Origin: Gracilariopsis chorda
Taxonomy: Eukaryota > Rhodophyta > Florideophyceae > Gracilariales > Gracilariaceae
Assembly (NCBI GenBank): GCA_003194525.1
Contig: NBIV01000271.1
Span: 34,618-98,617, forward strand
DNA length: 64,000 nt
Direction: 5' to 3'
Shown: positions 1 through 10,795 of the stretch, piece by piece
Numbering within the stretch: position 1 is the stretch's first letter
Layout of the letters: each line of letters begins with the position of its first letter
Notes under the pieces: model-generated
Told to the model about the DNA's origin: nothing
Database searches by the model: none
The model's input: the letters and a program-made list of their open reading frames with translations, nothing else
Translations under genes and position numbers: made by a program

Positions 1-3000
1 ACGACGAAGCAGCACTCCATGATGGCGAACGGTGTTATGGAAATAGTGCCGAACATTCCCTTCAGGGTCGTGCTCGCCAACCTAAAGGAGTGGCCGTTAC
101 GGCTCCAGAAAGGAACTGTCGTCGGATTGGCACTACCCGCCCCTGCAGGACTGGCTCATTTTCCTCTTGTGGAAGACCTTGCGGAACGCGATGCAATCGC
201 CATCATGGAGGCTGAAACGACATCAACGGCTCCAGAGGAAGGGAACCCTGCCACCTCACAGGAGAAGCTCCAAAGTGGCGAAGATTTCGAAAAGTATCGC
301 CATAGGATAGTGGAGATGCTATCCGCCTTTGAAGAAATGTGGTCTGGTCGCATAGGTCAGGTTAGCCTGGCCAAGCACCGGATCCAGCTCCCACCTAATG
401 CGAAACCGGTACACCAACTCCCGAGGAGGGCCGGACCCCATGCGCGCGATTTCGAACGTGATGAGGTCCACCGGATGCTAAGCAAGGGCGTTATCGAGCC
501 CTCCAATTCCGAACGGGCCTCCCCGGTGGTGTTTGTGAAGAATAAGGATGGCTCCTTGAGGTTCTGTATTGACTATAGACGCCTCAACGAGGTGACGGTA
601 CGCGATTCGTACCCGATACCCCGTATGGACGAATGTATCGACTCCGTAGGTGATGCGTCCGTTTTCTTCACGCTGGATGCCAACAGCGGCTACTGGCAAT
701 TGGGACGGATGACTCCGATAAGGATAAGACAACGTTCACCTCGCACTGTGGAATTTTCAGATTCCTAAGGATGCCATTTGGATTGAAGAATGCACCCGCT
801 ACGTTCCAACGAGCGGTGGACATAATCCTGTCGAAGGTGAAGTGGCAGTACGCCTTGGTGTATATTGATGATGTCATCATATACTCCCGCAGCGTGGAGG
901 AGCACTTCATGCATGTGAAGCACGTGCTCCAACTCCTGAAGGATGCTGGACTCACCTTGAAGCTGGAGAAATGTTTCTTTTCCAAGCCCTTGGTGGATTA
1001 CCTGGGGCACGTTGTGCTCCCGGGCCGCCTACAGGTTTCCACAAAAACTCAGGACGCCATCAAGGAAGCTCACTCTCCCACAAACTAGATGGAACTCCGC
1101 TCCTTCCTGGGGTTGTGTAATATCTTCCGGAGGTTTGTCCCAAACTTCTCCCGTATCGCGGCGCCGTTAAATTGCCTCTTGAAGAAGGACAAGCCGACGC
1201 AATTGGCTATCTTGACGGACGAAGAGTTTGAAGCCTTTAATATCCTAAAGAGGAGACTGATAGAGCCACTGATCTTGGTACTTCCGAAGTGGCACGACCA
1301 AATGGTGCTGGACACTGACGCCTGTAAATACCAGGTCGGATGTGCCCTCTACAAGAACAACCTGAAGGTGGACTTCAACCTATCGGATACTGGAGTCGCA
1401 GCCTCACACCTACGGAACGGATTTATTCCACCTCAGAGCGCGAATGTCTCGCCATCGTCTGGGCGGTGTTGCGTTTACGCCCATACCTGGAAGGCGCGCG
1501 TTTCACCTTGAGGAAGGACCACGCACCATTGAAGTGGATACTGTCTTTGACGGATGCTTCCGGCCGCTTGGAAAGGTGGAGGCTACGCCTCCTGGAGTTC
1601 GAGTTTGACATCGTTCACCGTCCTGGCATGAAACAACAGGCAGCGGATGCGCTCTCGCGAATCTCCACCGAGGGGGAAGACATAACACCTTTGGAGGACA
1701 CCATCCCGTGTCTGGTCATCCAGGACGCCGACCGGAAAGAAGGATCCAATGGAGAATGCTTGAAATGCGGTGAACCTGGAGGGAAGTACAGTGGGCTCCC
1801 TGAGGTGATGGCCCTTGTTGAGGAGGAGAAAGAAGTTCTCCCCATCACCATAGCGGAGTTCCTGAAGGAGCAGAGTACGGATGCGTACTGCAAGGAGTGC
1901 CTCGCCACTGTGTGGAGTCTAACATCGTCATTCGATGTCGACCGGGACGGCGTACTTGTACGTCGCGCTCCCATGGATGGAGCTTTCCAAAAGGTGGTCG
2001 CGACAAGACTACGGGCGAGGGTGCTGTATCTCTCGCACTATCCTCGCCTCGCCGGGCACCCCGGTGGATCGCGTATGTACTTCACCATGCGGAGGGAGGT
2101 CTATTGGCCGAACATGGCTAATGAAGCCTTCCAAACGGTGGCGGATTGCTATTCCTGCGCCGCCGCTAGGGGGAATATACGTAAACAACGGACACCGCTC
2201 ACTCTGTTCCCGCCTTCAGGACCTTTGGAGTTCGTGGCCATGGACATTTTGGGCCCTCTTCCCAAGACGGAGCGAGGGTACCGATTTATCCTCGTGATCA
2301 CTGATCGTTTCTCTAAGATCACGCGCGCCATTCCTCTCCGGAGCACCACTGCAGCAGTAATTGCCGACGCCTTTCTGGAGCATTGGTTTTACCCATATGG
2401 GATACCGTTGTACCTCCTCACGGCCAATGGCCCCCAGTTCGCAGCGAAGCTCTTCAGTGCCATCTCCGGAATGCTGGGGATGAAACAGTTGTTTACAACT
2501 GCCTATCACCCCCAGACCAACGGGCAAGCGGAGAAGTTCAACAAGACCATCGCCTCGAGGCTGAAGCACTACGTCGCGGACCACCAGAAGGATTGGGTCG
2601 CATATGTGGGCCTGCTCACGTATGCATACAACCAGCAGGTGCACTGCTCTACGGGGACCGCTCCTTTCAATCTGGTGCTCTCGCGCATTCCGCCTAGTGC
2701 CGTCATTGCGGCACGCGCCACGGCGCACCCGGCGGATGGGCCACAGGTACCAACAGCGGCGCAAGCAAAACGCTGCATCTTAAGGCGGTATGAGGACGCA
2801 CTCTCCCTCGCAAAGGAGAGACTCAACGCCTCGCAGAGGAAATATAAACAGGACTTCGACCGGAAGGTGAAGGAAGGCCTTCACCTGAAGGAAGGCGACG
2901 AGGTTTTCCTCGACAAACCTGAAGAGACATCCGACGAACCGCCGGACGTCACGCGCAAGTTAGCGCCGAACACCTCAGGGCCTTACAGAGTCCTGGACAC

Positions 3001-3153
3001 CTATAGGGACACTGTCGCCATTGAGGTAAACGGGCTCTGAGACGTTGTCTCCCGTGATCGGGTGACGAAAGTCCCGACGCCCAGCCCTTCAAGAATGCCC
3101 GCCACCTCCCTCAGGGACCACGAGCGGAACTTCCTCATCCGACCACCTCAGAA
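1..3153 (+). pseudogene. pol: Gypsy-A pol: RT, RNase H, integrase (frameshifted)
   Basis: Pol polyprotein of a Ty3/Gypsy element, read in three successive frames. Frame 1 (to about 705) holds the start of RT, with LRFCIDYRRLNEVTV and FTLDANSGYWQL. After a frameshift near 705 the frame-3 stretch carries MPFGLKNAPATFQ and the catalytic YIDD (about 860), with an in-frame TAG at 1086-1088. After a shift near 1350 a long frame-2 stretch to 3040 holds RNase H (SERECLAIVWA, HRPGMKQQAADALSR), the HHCC zinc finger and the integrase core. The second integrase Asp is replaced: the usual DNGPQF reads ANGPQF (GCC codon, near 2423). The first Asp (MDILGP) and the Glu (NGQAEKFNKT) remain. A TGA at 3038-3040 and another shift near 3153 separate the chromodomain tail. 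It is inactive as it stands. Confidence 0.9.
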
Positions 3154-3426
3154 GTGACGACACCGTTGGATGCTGGAAACCTCATCACCCCTCTCGGTGA
3201 ACCATTGCTGGAGGCTCCAGACGCCATCCTGACCCCTGAAGGTGATATCCTCTACGCGGTGGACCATATCGTCTTTCACCGACAAACCCCTGCAGGAATA
3301 CTGTTCCACGTCCGCTGGTACGGGTACACCTCAAAGGACGACACGGAAGAACCTCCGGAACACATCCCGGAGAACTTCATTAGAAGATACCACGCCAATC
3401 TGGTGCGGAAACGCCTCTCCACATAG
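3154..3426 (+). pseudogene. Gypsy-A chromodomain-like C-terminal tail of pol
   Basis: The end of pol, now in a frame different from the integrase. The segment around VDHIVFHRQT, FHVRWYGYTSKDDTEEP and IRRYH has the chromodomain pattern of a beta strand, an aromatic, a V-[RK]-W-Y/K-G-Y core and an acidic DDTxEP helix start. In chromovirus-type Gypsy elements this domain follows the integrase and directs insertion to particular chromatin. The same segment recurs, shortened and mutated, at about 7501-7623 in the second copy. Inference: the domain was part of one polyprotein before the frameshift near 3153. Confidence 0.75.
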
Positions 3427-3695
3427 GCGCTTCCGTTTAGGAAAGGGGGAGGGGGCCCCCAACCGGAGTTGTTTTTCGTCTCCTCTGTCTATCTCCCACC
3501 TGGAGTTCTCTTTTTCGCCTCCAGGATGCCGTTGTCCGCTTTTCGCACGCTCCCGCGGCGGCACTTCGTGTCGTTGAGCGCGCGGGCACGGCCCATTTGT
3601 ATTGCAACTACCGTTCATGGAGCTTATTCTCCAACTTAAGGATCTTTTATTCCGCCACTACCGGGAACTAACTCCCATCGCCAGAGATCTTTCAC

Positions 3696-5786
3696 CTACA
3701 GGTCACCGAATCGCGTCGTATACTCCGCTTCGAGACGAGCTTTTGCCGTGAGCGCTTGGCTCTCGAAGAACTCCGACAGGCTTTCCTTGATGACCGCCAT
3801 CGAGGCTCGGTCCGCCCGGGCCTTGTGGAGTTCTAAGACCCAGGCACGCGCCTCGCGCAGCGCCTCTACAGGAGAAGCCAGAGCAGGACGGCCCGTCACC
3901 AGGCACCCCTGCACCAACTCCTGGAAGGCAGCACCCAGAGCCCCAGAGGATAACCCGCCCGACGGTGCACCCGAAGCGGCCGCCCCCATTGACGGAGCAA
4001 CAACCGCCACGGATGGAGCCGCGGACGGCGGACCAGCTGGGACAGGGGATTCCCGAAGGGACTCTGCAGGCACCGCCGCGGGAGTCGGCAGAGCCAAGAA
4101 CGGAGTCGGCAACACCGGAGGTGACGGCGGTACAGGAACTGGAACGCTCCGCAGGCGAGGCTGAGGAGCAGGCGCAGGGACGCTCCACAGTCGGGGTTGC
4201 ACCACCGGGGCCGAAGCCACCGGGACAGGAGTAATCTCGTCCTCTTCTATAGGAGACACGGCGGCCACCACTGCGGGAGGATCCGGCAATGCGGCGGGAC
4301 GCGGCGTTATAACCTCAAGAGGGGCACCCATATCCTGGGACGGAGCCGGTAACCGAGGGGGCGGACTAGTCGCCAGGCTCTCCATCAAGGGGTCATAGTC
4401 GGGGACTCGAAGCCGTGGAACCTGAGGAACCCGAGAAGGCGCAAGACGGGGCAAGGCCGGGTAGGCTCGCCCGTCATCGTCTCCATTGGGACTCCTCACG
4501 ATGGGGTGGAACTTATCTTCGCCATAGTCATACCGAAGGAAGCCCGGCGTATCGTTCCACGCCACCTGCAGGTTGTAATCCAGCAGCGTCTCCGCCTCGG
4601 ATTTGCTCCACGCGGTGCCCTTGATCAGGTTCTGAATGCCGAAGGAGCGCAGGACCCGGATGATCGACGCCGACAAGGGTAGCAAAGGTCCGGCGGTCGG
4701 CTGATACGAAGAATCCCAGTAGAGGCGACCGTCGCTGCACCGAGTATAGGAAGTGACACCTTCGTCCGCTGCTTGGAGATACGCCATCAGGGTGCCGACC
4801 GCGAACTCCGTCGAGGCGATCAACATGACGAAACGCCCTAAGGAGTCATGGGGATCTAGAACCTCCGAGGTGTGGTACGCGAAGGTAATGGGTGTCGCCA
4901 CGCAGAGGTGCGGGGATACCCAGTGGTCCCTCCAAGAGTCGTTCACCTTGAGGTAGTACTTCGGACGTTGCCCGGAAGGCATGTCGTGGAATTCCGTGGT
5001 AGGCCAACCATAGAAGTACCCAAAGGTTGTACGTACTCGGGTCTCATCCGCAAGGTGCGTCCCCGAACGATTTCGGTTGAGCCAGTAGATGCGATCGTAT
5101 GGGGGATCGAAGGGCAACACCGCGAGGGCCGAGCGTCCATTGGCGATGCTTCCGGGCCGCCCCGCTCGCTGGTGCGAGCTCTCCTTTTGAAGGAGTACCT
5201 GGAGTCGCGCCTGAACCTCCCACTCTTCGGTGTACCTGAGGAAAGGAGTATCGCAGTGTCCCAAAGTGGTTGGAGCGTTGTCACCATGCACCGGAGTGTG
5301 GAGCCAGTGAGCGCGATAGGCGTCCACCCGGTTCCGCTTCTGGTCGTTCCAAGCAACCTCCGGTACGGCGTGGAATCGCATCTCCTGGAGGTACGGTCCG
5401 AAATCGTGGATGTAGTCCTCCACGGGGCACGGGAGACTGACGCGCCTGTCGTGGAACGGAACGAAGACCCGCGTGGCACGATGGTCGAAGTGCTCCCCTG
5501 GGCGGAATTTTGCACCAATAGAGGTGTGATACACCTCAAAATTGGATGGAGACGTAGGCGCAGGGGTTGGAGAAGTCATGCCGAAGGTGTATGTAGCTGG
5601 ATGAATGGCGACCAAACGTGTCGTAGCACCTGAGGAGAGGGATTTGACGCCACTTGGGGAGCGGCCCGCGGTTATACGCCCGACTGGGGAGGGAGCCGCG
5701 TCGAGGCGCCATCGTGGAATTCGCGGAGAGGACGGACGACCGGAGGCAGGCGAGGTATGGAGCACCATGGCTGGGAGCAAGTTCAT
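3696..5786 (-). CDS. Long antisense ORF of Gypsy-A, function unknown
   Basis: An uninterrupted ORF of 696 codons on the strand opposite to pol, between the chromodomain and the 3' LTR. I do not recognise the protein. A Met at codon 70 (ATG at 5579-5577), just before the region conserved in the second copy, is a plausible true start and would give about 627 residues. Residues from about 70 to 430 look globular and are rich in Trp, Tyr and His (for example VPFHDRRVSLPCPVEDYIHD). Residues of about 440-610 are Pro/Ala/Val-rich and include EEDEITP (4227-4247). The last 80 residues are predicted helical and end in a conserved EAEYTTRFGDL. No signal peptide, transmembrane segment or catalytic motif is obvious. 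The degenerate homologue at 7801-9733 keeps the same beginning, middle and end, so the ORF is an element gene, not chance. It could be a regulatory or structural protein; that is a guess. Confidence 0.72.
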   Translation of the reverse strand: MNLLPAMVLHTSPASGRPSSPRIPRWRLDAAPSPVGRITAGRSPSGVKSLSSGATTRLVAIHPATYTFGMTSPTPAPTSPSNFEVYHTSIGAKFRPGEHFDHRATRVFVPFHDRRVSLPCPVEDYIHDFGPYLQEMRFHAVPEVAWNDQKRNRVDAYRAHWLHTPVHGDNAPTTLGHCDTPFLRYTEEWEVQARLQVLLQKESSHQRAGRPGSIANGRSALAVLPFDPPYDRIYWLNRNRSGTHLADETRVRTTFGYFYGWPTTEFHDMPSGQRPKYYLKVNDSWRDHWVSPHLCVATPITFAYHTSEVLDPHDSLGRFVMLIASTEFAVGTLMAYLQAADEGVTSYTRCSDGRLYWDSSYQPTAGPLLPLSASIIRVLRSFGIQNLIKGTAWSKSEAETLLDYNLQVAWNDTPGFLRYDYGEDKFHPIVRSPNGDDDGRAYPALPRLAPSRVPQVPRLRVPDYDPLMESLATSPPPRLPAPSQDMGAPLEVITPRPAALPDPPAVVAAVSPIEEDEITPVPVASAPVVQPRLWSVPAPAPQPRLRSVPVPVPPSPPVLPTPFLALPTPAAVPAESLRESPVPAGPPSAAPSVAVVAPSMGAAASGAPSGGLSSGALGAAFQELVQGCLVTGRPALASPVEALREARAWVLELHKARADRASMAVIKESLSEFFESQALTAKARLEAEYTTRFGDL

Positions 5787-6287
5787 ATCCAGTGGAGGCC
5801 GACGTAGGCGCAGAAGAGAACATTATGAGATGATGCACCTCCACGGAGACGGAACGAGCGTACGCGATGAACCGGGTGTTCCCCAAAAGGGAATTCTCGA
5901 AGGAATCGGAGGGTCGAGTGCCTTGAGGGAGTCCGCGAACAGTGCGGACTGACCCACGCTCCGGCCGCGGGGGTCGAACGCCTGCGCCGCACACGAGACG
6001 CTCGAGTTTTGCGGTATCTCACGCTGCCGACTGGCGCAGCAGCACTGACGGGTTACGCCAAGAAGGAGAAGACGAGGCCGGGTCAAGGAGGGCCAGGGCC
6101 CGCAAACACCGCAAGGGATAAAACACGAGCCCGCGGTGGTACGCCGCGCAGGATTATGGAAGTATGAAGGAACGCCTGAAGGAGACGATGTGTCACATCG
6201 CCGGAGGCCGCGCTGGCATCAACACCGATAGTAGCCACCCAGGGATCGAGCTATTGGAAGATGCACCTCGACGACGTGGTGCAATTT

Positions 6288-6300
6288 AGGAAAGGGGGTA
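6288..6300 (+). promoter_or_regulatory. Polypurine tract of Gypsy-A copy 1
   Basis: A purine run, AGGAAAGGGGGTA, lies immediately before the LTR start TGTAGTACAG. It is the expected plus-strand priming site of an LTR element. The second copy has a closely similar tract at 10216-10228 in the same position. Confidence 0.8.
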
Positions 6301-6853
6301 TGTAGTACAGTGGCTCCTGAGGAAATATGGTGGTGTGGCTTTATGGCGTGATATTCCTAAGGAGGGCTCGTATTTTATTAACTGAGCCACGTGGTGCATA
6401 ATTCGGCCCGCGTGCGCTACAGTATCCTTAAAGGACGGTAGAATTTATATTTATTTTAGTTAGTTTGTGCGGGTAATTACTACAGTAGTGAGACCTGCTG
6501 GGGCGAGCTCCCGGCTTGATACTTAATCTGCCAGTCGAGCTCCACCTCTGGGGAAGTAAAGGAAGCACCCTTGAGTCTTCATCTACTTTTCCGGTTGGAG
6601 ACTCTCGTCGATCATCCTAAGGTTTCTAAGCCGCCGATCCCCAGGTCGCCTCATAGCAGCGCCTGTAAATGCATTGTCCGCCCAGTGAACCTCCTCCTCC
6701 GCTTTTTGTTTGCAGATCCCCTTTAAGAATTCCCCTGGCTCGCGAAAGCGAATACCGGAGACAACCTTTAGGAACTCGCACCTTTGGAGTCAACAAAAAC
6801 TCCTAACGGACGTTGTGCTCTGCTACCTCGAAAGGAGAACTGATAGTACCACA
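6301..6853 (+). repeat. 3' LTR of Gypsy-A copy 1
   Basis: Begins TGTAGTACAG directly after the polypurine tract and ends near TAGTACCACA, an imperfect inverted match to the start. It shares blocks with the LTR at 10229-10795, such as TTTCTAAGCCGCCGAT and TTGTCCGCCCAGTGAAC. Length is about 553 bp. The right end is inferred from the terminal inverted repeat. The sequence that follows belongs to a DNA transposon remnant. Confidence 0.75.
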
Positions 6854-7500
6854 GAAAGAGAGTGTTATATATTGACAACGTTAATGCTCATGATATTACA
6901 GATGAGGTTAGCATGGCGTTAGATGCAAGCAATACTGAGGTGAGATTCTTTCCGTGCAGTGCAACACACCTGGTCCAACCAGCGGACAGTTTTATAATTC
7001 AGAAGCTTAAAAAGTATTGGCGAGACAGATGGGATGACTTCAAAATGAATTCTATCGAAAAGGGGTTGTGGTCGGATGGTCAAAATGCTCAGGAAAGTTA
7101 TCGAACCCCGGAAAGAAACATTTCTTAAAGTTCGCAGTTGAGTCAGTGAGGGCTGTGAGTAGTCAACGTGATTCGGATGGTGTTTTGTACGCTAGAAAGT
7201 CCATGATAGGGTGTGGGATGGCTTTTAATCTGAACAGAAAGTGGGAGGAGCGTCATTTGTTTCCGGAACTCCAAGAAATTGTGCACAGGTATCGCGCAAA
7301 TTTTGAAGGGGAGATTGTTGGAAGCACTTGAGATTTGAATTGAATGTATACATTATTTAAGGCGAAGAGATATAGTGTGGTCCACAGTAATAAAAAGTAA
7401 CGTCAATTAGTGTAGATACGAAAATAGTGTGGTCCACACTATTACCTGCGAGGTAGCTCGATATGGGGTCTTCTTAATTAGTGTGGACCACAGTAATTGC
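6854..7500 (+). pseudogene. pogo/DDE_1-type transposase remnant with terminal repeat motifs
   Basis: Two overlapping frames (about 6862-7128 and 7068-7331) give the C-terminal half of a DDE_1-family transposase (pogo/Tigger/jerky group). One catalytic Asp is visible in YIDNVNAH, followed by the family block FFPCSATHLVQPADSFIIQK and RWDDFKM. The N-terminal DNA-binding half and the first catalytic Asp are missing, so it is 5'-truncated against the LTR. Downstream, a near-palindrome GTGTGGTCCAC occurs at 7375 and 7427, and its complement GTGTGGACCAC at 7481. These are probably terminal or subterminal repeats. The element seems to have landed in Gypsy-A copy 2, whose chromodomain sequence resumes right after it. 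Confidence 0.68.
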
Positions 7501-7623
7501 AGTGTTCACCTGTACCGTGTCAGGTGGTACGGCTACACCTCAGCAATTGATACGGAAAAACCTCTGGAAAACATCCTGGAGAACGTTCTCAGGCGATACC
7601 ACGCCAAACTGGAGCGAAACTGC
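7501..7623 (+). pseudogene. Chromodomain fragment of Gypsy-A copy 2
   Basis: Translates to a piece with VRWYGYTSAIDTEKPLENI and LRRYHAKLERN, aligning with the chromodomain tail at 3154-3426. The first half of the domain is missing, cut by the transposon remnant ending near 7500. After it comes a pyrimidine-rich noncoding stretch to about 7800. Confidence 0.72.
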
Positions 7624-7800
7624 AACTCGTCGTGGGATTTTTCGTTTGAGGTAGGGAGACGGACCCACAATGGTCTATCTCCGCTTCCCTCACGTACAGC
7701 AGACACTAAGTTTACTACCATACAAGTTCCTTTTCGTTTCTTTTCGTTTCTTTTCGCACCTATAGGGACTAACTGGATCCGTACAGGTTATGTCAACTGC

Positions 7801-9733
7801 CTAAAGCGTCCCTCCAAAGCGCGCCGCATACTCGGCATCCAAGCGCGCCTTCCGCACAGTGGCATGGTTATCGATGAACTCCTTCAGGCTGTCACAGATC
7901 GCCCTCAGAGAATCGCTATCCGTACATGCCTTCGGTGCTCCAGTAACCAGCTGCAAGCTTCGCGCATAGCTTGAACGGAAGAAGCTGGTGCACTGATGCC
8001 CAACACCAGACATGCTTGCACCAAATACTGAAAGGCAACTGCCACCGCATCTTCTCGTAACTCGACTGCGGTAGCAACCACCGGAGGAGCTGTGGATACC
8101 ACCATTGGGGCAGACGCACTAGCCTGGATAGGAGAGGAAGGTGCAGCCACCGAAGGCGATGGCGACGGAGGAGACGGAGAAGCCACCGCAGGTGCCAACA
8201 ACGGAGGTGAGGAAGAAGCCGGCGGTAGCACACTCCTCAATCCAGGCTGCCCCGCAGGAGCCGAAAGAAACGAAGGCATTGGACCCAATGGGGCAGGAGC
8301 GATGGAATTCTCCTCCATATGCAAAACATCCTTCCCACCGCAGGGATCTGAGGCACCGACGCCGGAGTGAAAGTGACAAGAGATGCAGCAGAAACCGCAG
8401 GTGTAGGAGAATTATCACTACTAACTGCAGGAGCTACGGCTAATCCTCCAACTGGCGAAGGAACTGGCGTGCGGATCGACAGACTCTCCACCTTAGGAAT
8501 CATAATCAGAGACCTGCACTCGTGCCACATTAAGTTCATTCCCTTCAATATGGCGGGGAAAAGCAACATATGCGCGTTCGTCATCGTCACCGTTCGGACT
8601 TCGCGTGATAGGGTAGAACTTGTCTTCCCCATAGTCATACCACAGAAAACCGGGGGTTTCAGACCAGTCCACTTGAAGTGTTTAATCAAGAGGAGCTTCC
8701 GCTTCGTCCGCACTCCACTTGTTGCCACTGAAAAGGTTTTGGACACCCAAGAAGCGCATATAGCGGATCATGGCTACCGAAAGGGGAAGTAAACGGCCCA
8801 GTGTAGGCTGGTATGACGAGTCCCATTAGAGGCGACTATCGAGGCTCCTCGTATAAGAGAGGAAAGCGTCGTCTGCCACCTGAAGATACGCCATAAGGGC
8901 CCCCACAGCGCACTACGTAGAGGCAATCAACATAACGAAACATCTCAAGGAGCCGTCGGTATCCAGTACCTCGGAGGTATGATAGGCGAAAACGAGGGGC
9001 GTCGCCACTCTCTGGTGAGGCGACACTCAGTGGTTTCTCTAGAAGTTGAGGACGGGGGCGTAGTATTTGTGACGCTGACCTGAAGGCATATAATGGATCT
9101 CCGTGTTGTGCCATCCGAAGAAGAACCTAAAGGTGTTCCTGATACGGCTTTCGTACGCGGAGTTGGTCCTAGTTATTGCCGTCTAAAAATAGAGGGCCTC
9201 GTAGGGAGGGTCATAAAGAAGCAACACCTGAGGAGAGCGGCCATCTGAGATACTGCCAGGACGGTGCTCCGCATGGTGAATAGATTCCTTTTGAAGGAGA
9301 AGTTGCAGACGCGACTGCATTTCGCGTTCCTCAATACTTTTAAGGTAGCGGTTATCGCAATACGCCACCGTTGTCGGAGCGTTATCGCCGTGCAACAGAA
9401 CGTGGAGCCAATGGGTGGGATACGGATCCTCATGGTTACGTTTGTCCCCACTTCAGGAAGTTTCGGGAACCACGCGAAAGCGCCCCACCTGAAGGTAGTG
9501 CGCGAAGTGATGGATATATTCACCGACGGAGCACGGTAGGGTGACCCGCCGATCATGGAAAGGCACGAACACCCGAGTGGCGCGATGATCGAGATGCTAC
9601 TCAGGCCAGAGTGGCGCACCAGTAGAAGTATGGTACACCTAAGCATCCACGGGACTCGAAGATGGATAGTTGTAAGCTTGAGACATTCCAGAGGAGAAAG
9701 CAGGAAGAGCAGGACAAAGTTGTGTGTTGACAC
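7801..9733 (-). pseudogene. Degenerate antisense ORF of Gypsy-A copy 2
   Basis: Minus-strand homologue of the 3696-5786 ORF, broken into at least six reading frames. Matching landmarks from N to C include a Met followed about 15 codons later by VYHTS, then ATRVFVPFHDRRVTLPCSV, HGDNAPTT, a Pro-rich section with MEENSIAPAP in place of EEDEITPVP, and a C-terminus ending DAEYAARFGGTL. The N-terminal core and the C-terminal helix are the best conserved parts, while the Pro-rich middle has drifted most. That is the pattern expected of a once-functional protein. It is not translatable as it stands. Confidence 0.8.
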
Positions 9734-10215
9734 TAGAAAAGGAAAGAGATAACTGCAGAGTAGTGTAGACGCTTATCTGAACTTCAGGAATGACGGGACC
9801 ATCGGAACCCCGTCAAAGAATTCATGTGGATGACGTCTCGGATGACGCCGGAGACGTAGGTGGCTCCATAATGCGGAACCGATTCATAGTTCCGCGTTCA
9901 AGCGTTCCTCCATGATACGAAAAGTCGCCCGCACGAGGAAGTAGAGAAACGGGGCTGAAATGCACCCGATCACCAGTAAACGTTGCACCTGAGGTATAGG
10001 GGAGAGCAGATGGATACGCGTGAGGTTAGGGCAGAGTCTTTGCCCTGGAGGTTGCGAACGGACGCTGCGTGGAAGGAATGCGTATGCGACGACAGCACAA
10101 TTTGATGGAGGTGACAAGACTCGCTGCTGCAAGGAGCGCCCCGAGAGGGCTCGCAGAGTCACCGAAGGGGACGAAGCACATAGACATGATGGACCTCGAG
10201 GACGTGGTGTAGTCC

Positions 10216-10228
10216 AAGAAAGGGGGTA
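10216..10228 (+). promoter_or_regulatory. Polypurine tract of Gypsy-A copy 2
   Basis: AAGAAAGGGGGTA immediately precedes the LTR start TGTAATACAG, equivalent to 6288-6300. Confidence 0.75.
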
Positions 10229-10795
10229 TGTAATACAGTGGGTACTGTGCATGCTCTCCTAAGGATGGGCTGTTACGGAAGATTTCTAACCAAGTACTTG
10301 TAATTTATAGCTGGTGCCACGTAGCACACCACTCCAGAGAAATCGTTCCAGCGGACTGTAATTCAACTAGGTAGAATAACCTAATTTAGATTTTTATAGG
10401 GTACAGAAGATAGTTTCCGTCGAGGTTAGCTCATGGCAGTGTGCATAGTGCGCCACTTGAGCTCCACCTCCGGGGAAGTAAGCCAAGCACCTTCGAGACT
10501 TGTTCTAGTTCGTCTGGTTCAACCTTGTGATACTCACCTTCAGGTACACTAATACGTCATCCTCTAGGTGCGGTTTCTAAGCCGCCGATACCCAGCGCGT
10601 CCCATAGAAGTTCCTGTAGGATTATTGTCCGCCCAGTGAACGCGCTCTCTGCTTGGTGCTTGCGGATCTCCTTTCAGGATTCATCAGGTCGCCGCTCCTA
10701 TACTAGGGGGACCACCAACTATTGGAACCCATCTCTTAGGCCAAATCTAAAAGTCCTATTTTACAGACGTTGTGCTCACTACTGGCTGTACTACA
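10229..10795 (+). repeat. 3' LTR of Gypsy-A copy 2
   Basis: Starts TGTAATACAG and ends CTGTACTACA, a 9-of-10 terminal inverted repeat that fixes both ends. Length is 567 bp. It is diverged from the LTR at 6301-6853 but shares several blocks in order. A minus-strand gag-like frame begins directly after it. Confidence 0.82.

Larger units (their letters stand above)
1..6853 (+). mobile_element. Gypsy-A copy 1 (Ty3/Gypsy LTR element, 5' part outside window)
   Basis: The order seen is reverse transcriptase, RNase H, integrase, chromodomain tail, an ORF on the opposite strand, a noncoding spacer (about 5790-6287), a polypurine tract and a 3' LTR. The pol order (RT before integrase) marks it as Ty3/Gypsy. 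gag, protease and the 5' LTR would lie to the left of the window. Pol has several frameshifts and stops, so this copy is defective. A second copy of the 3' half lies at 7501-10795 with the same arrangement, which shows that the antisense ORF belongs to the element. Confidence 0.88.
7501..10795 (+). mobile_element. Gypsy-A copy 2, 3' part only
   Basis: Contains the tail of the chromodomain, the degenerate antisense ORF, a spacer, a polypurine tract and a 3' LTR, in the same order and spacing as copy 1. Its left part is cut away by the DNA transposon remnant. Many stops and indels in the antisense ORF show that it is older or less constrained than copy 1. The LTR abuts a gag-like reading frame at 10796, so this copy inserted into another element. 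Confidence 0.83.

Noticed and set aside
4872-5633. 253-codon plus-strand frame opposite the Gypsy-A antisense ORF
   Set aside because: It is a shadow of the longer, conserved minus-strand frame; the second copy does not preserve it.
3696-5786. Antisense ORF as a retroviral envelope gene
   Set aside because: Wrong strand relative to pol, no signal peptide, no transmembrane anchor and no fusion-peptide-like segment.
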